Assembly: GCF_032062135.1 (NCBI RefSeq) | Contig: NC_092858.1 | Span: 121,290,192 to 121,354,191, forward strand | Origin: Pyxicephalus adspersus | Lineage: Eukaryota; Chordata; Amphibia; Anura; Pyxicephalidae | Reading direction: 5' to 3' | DNA: 64,000 nucleotides | Shown: positions 56,878 to 64,000 of the stretch, piece by piece | Numbering within the stretch: position 1 is the stretch's first letter | How the letters are laid out: each line of letters starts with the position of its first letter | Notes under the pieces: model-generated | What the model was told of the DNA's origin: nothing | What the model saw: the letters and a program-made list of their open reading frames with translations, nothing else | Databases searched by the model: none | Made by a program: the position numbers and the translations under genes

Positions 56878-59800
56878 GGCAATCGTCGGTAGGCCTCATC
56901 GGATTGTACGGAGAATATCTGCCATCAAAATACAATTTTTAGAGGTGCAATCATGGCAATACCACCAGGAAGCCAAGGAATCATCGTTTCGGCATAGCCA
57001 GTGTTCATCCTTTGAACATATTCGGCTCGAAATGTATGCCCACGCCAACGTCACGTGGCATTAAAAATGTAGTGACTTACATAGGAAAATGTATTTTCAG
57101 TCGATATTTTATAGCTGTATGTAGTTCATTTTTAATCACAGGTTTACTCTTCAACTTGTATGTGAGCCTATGTATTACATGTGTGTACATATCTGTCCAT
57201 ACATTCCAACACATGTTTATTTGATATAATTGATGATAATGTATATTTGTTGTTCTTGTGTATGTATTTCAGCTAGCATCACGAACATGTTTTATTTCTC
57301 ATATGGTACAGTGAAATATGTGCACAACTAACACATGCTTTGCACTTCCAGGCCTGGTCTGCAGCAGTGTCATCTGATGGATGCACGCGTGGCAGAGTAA
57401 GAGACAACCTAACCTAGTTTGAGCCCGCCCTTGCTTCTTCCATTGGCTAACAATCTGTATTTTAAAGGATATGGGGCCTGCTATTGGTTTGAGGGATAGT
57501 CTGTCAGTGCAGCACCTTTCTTCTTTGCAGAAAGGATGGCTGAGGCATAGCAGGGAACGTTTTAACTCATTGTTGTACAGTAAAACATTCATATTATGAA
57601 TATAATATAATGTATTCACAAATACATATAAATTGATTTATTATAAAAACGAAAAGTATGCACTAATTCAATATTTAAAATTTCCTGGCTGGTGTGTGCA
57701 CTCCCTGCCTTTCATACTTTCCAAGTCACTGTTTTCGATATAAGTATGCATGTCGGGAGAGGCAGAGGAAAGGAAGAATTTCATATTTTTCATATTACTC
57801 ATGTCTCTCTCGGCAAATGTTTCTGGTGACATGACTAAGACCTCTATAAAGGGCTGTGTAATATTTCTGTCTAAGGATAGGTACACACGTCCAATAATTG
57901 TTGTTAGAAAACAAATGACTAGCGACAGATGAACGATTATTCGTGATTATTTTGAACGATCGTATAGTGCATGATCCTGTACATGCTGTAACGATACGAT
58001 CGTTCAAATATAATCCACTAATATTGTACACACACTAGATACGATCGTTTGAAGAATTCAGGAAGTGACGTGTACCCCAGAACAATCTGCGATCACTGAA
58101 CAACCGCACACAATAGATAGTGAACAATTGTCGTCCAAACGGATCTGCCAGGATGGTTGTTCATTTCCAGCGACATTCATCGGTGTCCTGCACTTTTTTT
58201 GTTAACGAATATCGACCGATTGGCTGTTAGTCGTTCATTTCCAACGACTAATATTACAGGTGTGTACGTATCCAAAATAAATACAAGATAATAATAATGT
58301 GTACTGTTCTAGCTAACAAAATATTAAGCATTCTGTGAACCTGCCACACTGCACAGCTAGTGTACTGGGGGCAGGGACATGACCTAGATGTACTGCATAA
58401 CTACTGCAAAGAAAAGTCAAGTCACCAACCAACCAACATCTTGTTTTTTTGGGGGGTTTACGTTTTTGTACATAAGATGTTAGTAAAATACTGAGGAGCA
58501 TCATGAAGAGCTGGCTCTTTCTTCCTTTAGGTGGCCAACCTGGCTATACTCTTTGGCAGGCCTGTGCAAATATTAGGGTGAGCTGGGGGGAGAAATATAA
58601 ATTCTTTAGGCCCTTTTTGGGGTCTTTTTGGGGTCATGAATATTTACTGCTTCAATGCACAAAGCAAACAGCTGTTATGGCTCCAGGAGCAACAAAACCG
58701 CTCCACAGGTCAGGGTGTTTGCCTGTGATGCCCTTTAATAACAGTGGTGGTGGTGCTGCTGGTGGTACGTGCAACAAAATCCCACTTTCAGGATCTGTGC
58801 CACAACCCTACTGCAACTACTTTACATAATTCCTATGAAAAACATACATTAATACTGTTAGAAAAATTACTGTCCTGACCTCCTTCTCTCATCCTAATTT
58901 TTACAATGTAAGGATGTAATAAGATAATCTGCAATCTGTGTACAGAATGCAACAGAAGTATGCAACAGGATTTTTTAATGTTATAGTTTTTCTTCATAAT
59001 TGAACTGGATATAACAGTCTTTTGTTCGTGCATGTTAATCTTTTTTAACTTACTGTCTTTATAACATAATATATCATAAAATATGTGTAATATATTAGTA
59101 TACTCTGTTACTTAAAAACCTAATGATAACTTTTATGATAAAAAAAACTCATTCTGGTTCTCCATTTTTACACAGCAGAATTTGTTAAACAATGTCCCTC
59201 TTAGTAAGCCATGCTGATATTGTACAGCTGCTTAAGGTGGCCCATCTTTCTTTTACTCTGGTTGGATCCAAATCACTACTCCATCCTTGCTTCTAGATAT
59301 GGAGTATATGGACCTCCCCTTTGACGCCCCACAATGCAGTGCTTGGTGTTTGAGTGACCAATCGCAAACCTTGAGTACTGTCAATTGGGAATTCTGGCAA
59401 TGGATTGGAAAGTGAAGCTTTTCATTTGTCTAATATCAGCCTATTACTGCTTCTCTTTAAGAGCTCAGCAACATGTTATCATTTTATCACATAGTAACAT
59501 AAAATCAATGTATTAGTGAGCTGTGGGCTAAACGGGATACTAAGAATCCTGTATGCAAACACACCTTTGTATATGCTAACACGTGTGCTTTCTTGTGTTG
59601 CCATGTGTTACATTAGGGTAGCCAATTCTGTTGTATGAGTCATCAATGCGAACATTAATACACCTGCAATAATTCTAGAAATATAACCTGCAAGGCTATA
59701 AATCAGGTGTTTTTTTTTTTTTGTTTTTGTCTTTTACTGTATATGTGTATTGGGGTAACATCAAGAATGATTAAGGACTTTGCATTCATCAATCAGATTT

Positions 59801-60275
59801 ATAGATTTAGTTCAAGTCTGATTGGTGGCTAAGGATAAGTAACTCCAGTTCCTGAATTTGTTAGAACAAATTGATACAAAGGGTCTGACTCCCTAGGCTC
59901 AAATGACGTGAACTGAGTGAAGTTGGATGTCATTAGTACAGAAGAGAACCGGAACTGAAATAATAAGGTAGACTGAAGTGTGTATAAAGTGATTTGCTTT
60001 TTTTTTTTTAGGATATGTACAGAAAAAAAATGTAAGCAGGTTGCATTAAAGAAAATATAAAGCTTATCATAGGTTTTTTAAATAGGAATTGCCTTCACTA
60101 TTTACATTTGACTATTGCAGCTTACTGGTTCACTGTCTGTTCAGCAATTCCTGATATAAGATATGTCAAGTCCCTGCTTTACGAGCGTCAATCATATCAC
60201 TCTTTACTAGGTTTCACTAAGACCAGGTGTGTTTTCTCATGTTCTCAGTGTTGTTCTTTTTCCCTTTTTTTGCAG
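56878..60275. other. Sequence between the duplication and let-7
   Basis: Contains the family B element at 57872-58273. Otherwise nothing assignable. If a let-7 host transcript starts in the duplicated block, this would be its intron. Confidence 0.45.
57872..58273. mobile_element. Non-autonomous DNA transposon-like element, family B, second copy
   Basis: Same order of motifs as 961-1372: TAGGTACACACGTCCAATAA at the left end, TTTTGAACGATCGTA and CATGCTGTAACGATACGATC inside, GTGTGTACGTATCC at the right end. Low-divergence shared interior segments show common descent. Confidence 0.75.
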
Positions 60276-60276
60276 A
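60252..60276 (+). other. Strong 3' splice acceptor upstream of let-7
   Basis: A pyrimidine tract (TGTTCTTTTTCCCTTTTTTT) leads into GCAG ending at 60275, 63 nt before the mature microRNA. Together with AATAAA at 60465-60470 it outlines a possible last exon that carries the hairpin. Splice-signal inference only. Confidence 0.4.
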
Positions 60277-60338
60277 TTGCAGATCCAGAATATACATGTG
60301 AAATAAGACCTGGAAAGCTCAGTTTACTCATGTCTGGC

Positions 60339-60360
60339 TGAGGTAGTAGTTTGTGTAGTT
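60339..60360 (+). ncRNA. let-7: Predicted mature let-7-5p
   Basis: 22 nt starting at the TGAGG typical of all let-7 members. End positions are assigned by alignment to let-7i, not by reads. Confidence 0.9.
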
Positions 60361-60391
60361 AGGGGGCAGTGGTGTTTGCCCATGGAGATAA

Positions 60392-60413
60392 CTAGACAAA
60401 CTACTGCCTTGCC
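60392..60413 (+). ncRNA. let-7: Predicted let-7-3p (star strand)
   Basis: The region CTAGACAAACTACTGCCTTG followed by CC corresponds to let-7i-3p. It leaves a short 3' overhang on the 5p arm. A G-G mismatch opposes mature position 17. Confidence 0.8.
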
Positions 60414-60464
60414 AGATGTGGGCATTGTCTTCAGGATCATCCATATATCTGACTGGATACTTCA

Positions 60465-60470
60465 AATAAA
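60465..60470 (+). terminator. Candidate poly(A) signal of the let-7 host transcript
   Basis: AATAAA 50 nt after the hairpin, followed by T- and GT-rich sequence (TACTTTTGTTAATGTGCATT). Many AATAAA occur in AT-rich DNA, so weight is low. Confidence 0.25.
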
Positions 60471-60599
60471 TCAACGTGACAAGCAATCTGTACTTTTGTT
60501 AATGTGCATTGTATATTTTGTAATCCATTTTTTAAGTTTTGTATTGTGTATTGGCTTACAAACATACTGATATTAGCTGACAAGTGGCTGTTAAAGAGT

Positions 60600-61440
60600 T
60601 ATTCAGCAAGTTTTTTTGCCACTGGAAACTATCATTCATGGCAGAATAATTAATGCTGTATGAATGAATGCTGCTAAATACTATGGAGAAGGGAAGGAGT
60701 GGGAGTCACCCTGCTGCGTCCTCCTTCATAGGGAATGATTGCAGTTGTCTTATCGTAGTCATTTAGTGATCCACCTAGGTGGACTGATAAATGACGTTGG
60801 GGGACCCTAGTACACATGCAAGATTCTTGCTCAAGGCAATTACGATTGGTCGACAATCATCTAGCATGCCTGCCAACTTAGTTTCTTGCAGGTGGTTTTT
60901 ATACTTTATTGAAAGTGGGTGCTATGTTGTCTGCTGTTGTCACAGCTACCCCATAGATTACTTGTTTGTGGTAACCAAATTTGAACATGAACTAGAAAAA
61001 CATGCTACGTTTACTAGAGGGGACCAGTCAATATATGACTGTCATTCTGAGAACCTGTTGGCTGTCGAAATTGTTGTGGAATCAAATATTTGATTGATTT
61101 GAATTATATTTCACTTTGTCTTAGTTACATTTGTTTTAGGTGGTATGATGTTTGTATGTGTTCCGGTCATTCAAGTCATATACATTCCTAACAAATATCT
61201 GTGCTGCCTCCTAGAGAAGTAACTGAAAACACTGGTCAACAAACATTTTATTGACAAACAGATTAAAGTCATTTTAGGTTATGTTTGATGCACTGATTCC
61301 AAATATGGTATTGATTTTGCTAGATTGGCTCTAGTTTTTGAAATAATGACCTCAATTATAATCTCATAGAAAAATAATAATACAAGAAATATAAGAAAAA
61401 TTAAACTAGATATGCCTACGTATACAAAATAAATTTTATG
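60600..61440. other. Intergenic sequence after let-7, nothing recognised
   Basis: Unassigned AT-rich sequence. The open frame at 60791-61093 shows no recognisable features. Confidence 0.45.
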
Positions 61441-61482
61441 AAATGTCAATATACTCTATATTCAGTTTATTTACAGAACTAA

Positions 61483-61985
61483 TCACAAAGAAGTCATTGA
61501 AAAACTCAGTTTATATGATTTCCTTTTATGCTGATGATCCGGACAATCACTGTGAAGGCTCCAACAGTGGTCTGCCAACATGTGTCTCTCCCATCTGCCC
61601 TGATACCTTTCTTCCATCATCTTTATATCTTGATGGAACCTCTCCCCTTGTTCCTCGCTGAAATTGCCAAGATTGTCTGGAAATTTTTGCAAATGGCTAT
61701 GGAAATACTGTATCTTTCTGCTCATAGTAGCACCCAAATTTTTTAAGTTTAAGAGCAAGTTTTGTGCCAGTTCTTCATAATTTTGTGGTTTATAGTCACC
61801 CTTTTTAAATCACATATGGACTATTGGTGTTCATGATAGTAAAGCTTTTGTAAGACCATTTTGATATTTTCATATTCTTCTTTAGGTTTTGTTGAGTGAC
61901 CAATTGGAATTGATGCATAACAGTTGCCATTATGCAGTAAAACAGATTTCAAACTTTGAGTGGAACGGTCTATGAAAAACCGGTA
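61483..61985 (-). pseudogene. Decayed copy of a transposon-associated protein family (EEQGERFHQDI family)
   Basis: Minus strand, reading from 61985: RFFIDRSTQSLKSVLLHNGN, then ASIPIGHSTKPKEEYENIKM, VLQKLYYHEHQ, a stop and ICDLK. After a frame change come KGDYKPQNYEELAQNLLLNL, KNLGATMSRKIQYFHSHLQK, FPDNLGNFSEEQGERFHQDI, KMMEERYQGRWERHMLADHC and WSLHSDCPDHQHKRKS. I recognise this as the C-terminal half of a large family of uncharacterised proteins, multicopy in fish, Hydra and insects and probably transposon-encoded. The segment that normally lies between ICDLK and the YEELAQ part, with its CFLCLWDSRD motif, is missing, so the copy has an internal deletion, a stop and a frameshift. Confidence 0.8.
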
Positions 61986-62464
61986 ATGCTTTTTGCATGA
62001 AAATGATAGAATTAGAACGCTAGGGGGATTGAACAACTTGAAGAACTTATATTTCTGTATAAAAAGAAAATGTATGAGAAGAAAGAAGGCAAATGAAAGT
62101 GTCATGAAAAATGCCAAACATCGGTGTAAATAAAGATTGATAATAATATGGTGTGTTAACATTTGTTGTTAGTAAAATTGTCTATTCCGATTCCTGTATC
62201 ACAAGAACTAGAGCCAATTCAATGAAGCTGATGTCATTTTGGGATTCAGCAGACCTGAAATACCCTAAATATATTGAAATAGCCTTGGAAAGTGTTCAGC
62301 TAAGTAATTTTTTAACTGTTTTAAATGTATAAAAAATAAAATGTGGTAAAAATATTTAAATATGTGCTTAGTTGGATGTGTTTTACTGTTTCTGTGGAAG
62401 CAGTATCTTGTACCATGTTACCCAGTGAATTATGCAGAAGGTTTGTAGTTCAAGTAATACCCTC

Positions 62465-62790
62465 ACTGGCCTACTAAAAGTGGAACTAAACTAAAAAAAC
62501 AAGGATTCACCAGGAAATAGAGGATTTGGCATGCAAAGTCTATTTTGCCAAAAACCCTTTTACACTGCTCCTGTGACTTTTTGTTTTGTTTTTTTTTCAT
62601 ATACACCGCATGGCATATGTCCCTTGCAGTGTAGAGCATAGCTCTTTTCCCAGCAATGCAGATAAACTTTCTGGGGACAATTTAACCACCCACCCAATGG
62701 TCAAAGAAGATTGTGATGGACCCAGAATACTGACCAGCAAAGATGATAGCTTTGGGGGATACAACAGTGACAGGATCCTGGACTTATATA
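62465..62790 (+). repeat. Interspersed repeat family E, copy 2
   Basis: Ordered matches to copy 1: GTGGAACTAAACTAAAAAAA, CACCAGGAAATAGAGG, CATGCAAAGTCTATTTTGCC, GGTCAAAGAAGATTGTGATG and CAACAGTGACAGGATCCTGG. Class unknown; no coding signal. Confidence 0.65.
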
Positions 62791-62889
62791 TTTATCATTG
62801 CAGGCGCTAAAAGAGTATTCTTTTGCTATAATCTACAAGTATGCTTATTGGAAAAGCTCATAATCCACTAACTACTTTAGTTGCACCTT

Positions 62890-63005
62890 TAGTTATCATA
62901 ATGTTAAAGGCCTGAAAAAGGGATCTTAGCCATTCCGAAAGCTTGCTTGCATTTTTTAGAACTTTAGTTAGCCAATAAAGGGTGTCACCTAAAGAACAAA
63001 CTTTC
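62890..63005 (+). repeat. Frog interspersed repeat end
   Basis: GGCCTGAAAAAGGGATCTTA, CCGAAAGCTTGCTTGCA and TTAGCCAATAAAGGGTGTCA form a motif order I associate with the 3' ends of amphibian repeats. The class is not assigned. Confidence 0.45.
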
Positions 63006-63059
63006 TGCAGTGTCTTAGTTAATAATAATGTAAATACTTAAAACAATGTATGAACTCAG

Positions 63060-63900
63060 ACACCAAACAAAAATAAAATTGAAGCCAAACCTGAATTTGA
63101 TCATTGGCTGGATCAATATGAACATCTCAAATCAAAACGTAGAGATCTCGCTTTTCATAAATTTGGAAACAAGTCAGGATAGATGCTTGCCAATCTAGTG
63201 AGACAAAAATTCAAACCTACACATATTCCCACTTTGTTTATGTCAACGGGAGAGGTAACTTCCGATCCAGGTATGATCAATCAATTATTGGCACAGTCCT
63301 ACTAAGATTTGTAAAAAAAAAAAAAAAACCTGACAATTTAGAGGAAGCAGAATCGTATTTGGGAAAAATAAACTCCCTCAATTATCACAGGCAGCTTGCT
63401 CTGAATTAAACTCCCCAATGTCATCCATGAAAGTACTTACTGCCGTATCTTACCTTACCATTGGTAAAGCCCCCAGCGCTCATAGCTATACAGCTAAATT
63501 TTTTTAAATGTTAAAAAGAGAAATTTGATTATCTGTTTGCTTTTTATGACACAAAATGGGCTCAGGGTTGTTATTTCTCATGGGACAGAGAGGCACATAT
63601 TAAAGTGCTGCTAAAGAAGGGGAAGAACCCCAGATATCCAGAATCCTTTCATCGTTTCATATCCCTGATAAATATAGATGCTAAAATATTAATATCAAAA
63701 GCTCTAGCAAGCTTTTTTGCCTTCCCCTAGTCTTGACACCTAAGTTGGTTTTGTAAAGGGAAGAGCGGCTGTATCAAACATCTGCAAAGTGTTGTGGTGC
63801 TGGAATATTCTAAAGTATACCCAAATATGGATCTGGCTATAATTTCTATTGATGCCAAGAAGGCCTTTGATAACGTAAATATTGCCTGACTCTTTAACCA
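63060..63900 (+). pseudogene. Decayed L1-like LINE ORF2 (reverse-transcriptase N-terminal part)
   Basis: Plus-strand fragments in shifting frames: KFKPTHIPTLFMSTGEVTSD, TAVSYLTIGKAPSAHSYTAK (from the usual GKAPGPDGYTAEF), HRFISLINIDAKILISKALA (from RPISLLNVDAKIL), FVKGRAAVSNICKVLW (from FVKGRQ) and LAIISIDAKKAFDNVN, which carries the first catalytic Asp motif of the RT palm. Several stops and frameshifts. The YADD motif would lie further along, where the recognisable coding sequence already ends at about 63890. Dead copy. Confidence 0.85.
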
Positions 63901-64000
63901 CCTGAGCGTTACACTGATTTCTAGATTTCTGTTCCAAAAGCGTCACAGGTTTTCATGAAATTTTTTTTTTTAAATTGTAGACCTGTAACTTACAGAAATA

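Larger units (their letters stand above)
60334..60415 (+). ncRNA. let-7: let-7 family microRNA precursor
   Basis: An 82-nt hairpin. The 5' arm begins TGAGGTAGTAGTTTGT and ends GTAGTT. The 3' arm CTAGACAAACTACTGCCTTG pairs with it nearly throughout, and CTGGC closes with GCCAG at the base. let-7 represses targets such as lin28, hmga2 and ras in development. The seed GAGGTAG is intact. Relative to let-7a the mature RNA differs at positions 12 (T) and 17 (G); relative to let-7i at 18 and 19; relative to let-7g at 17 and 18. The precursor resembles let-7i most (TTGCCC before GGAGATAACT). GGAG at 60384-60387 is the Lin28 zinc-knuckle site. CTTC at 60429-60432 is a CNNC motif 16 nt past the 3p end, as SRSF3/Drosha substrates have. 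Confidence 0.95.

Overview
This is vertebrate nuclear DNA, most likely from an anuran amphibian. It is AT-rich, with one intron-split gene spread over about 41 kb, long introns, and many interspersed repeats of types I associate with frogs: palindromic MITE-like elements, a V-SINE-type tRNA-derived SINE, L2/CR1-like and L1-like LINE remnants, and TA-flanked inverted-repeat elements. There are no prokaryotic features, and almost all short open frames are noise.

The only intact protein-coding gene is a Rho GTPase on the minus strand. A non-coding first exon lies near 45253-45375. Four coding exons lie at 11476-11319, 8762-8642, 6847-6717 and 4665-4492. Their splice sites join to a complete 193-residue protein with all GTPase motifs and a C-terminal CSIL prenylation box. 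Ile43, Leu157, the LQVRK tail, no Ser188 and a CAAX box ending in Ile-Leu favour RhoC over RhoA, so I call it rhoc with moderate confidence. The 3' UTR probably runs down to about 3.1 kb or 2.1 kb.

The most notable element is a let-7 microRNA hairpin on the plus strand at 60334-60415. Its mature sequence differs by two bases each from let-7a, let-7g and let-7i as I know them. It keeps the Lin28-type GGAG motif and has a CNNC motif 16 nt downstream. It sits just after a strong 3' splice acceptor, which suggests a spliced host transcript. In human, let-7g lies near PPM1M and let-7i near PPM1H, while RHOC is next to PPM1J. A let-7 next to rhoc is what one would expect of the let-7 copy of the third paralogous region, which I believe mammals lack.

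Upstream of that microRNA, a 1726-bp segment is present twice head to tail (53426-55151 and 55152-56877), almost without differences. Each copy carries a promoter-like stretch (CCAAT box, CRE-like site, possible splice donor) that could serve the microRNA host transcript. It is either a very recent duplication or an assembly artefact.

Region by region: 1-2.0 kb intergenic repeats; 2.1-4.5 kb 3' UTR; 4.5-11.5 kb coding exons and introns 2-4; 11.5-45.25 kb the 34-kb repeat-rich intron 1; 45.25-45.5 kb first exon and promoter; 45.5-53.2 kb intergenic with a 771-base gap inside an inverted-repeat element; 53.2-56.9 kb LINE fragment and tandem duplication; 57-60 kb repeats; 60.3 kb let-7; 61.5-62.0 kb a decayed copy of a transposon-associated protein family on the minus strand; 63.1-63.9 kb a decayed L1-like reverse transcriptase.
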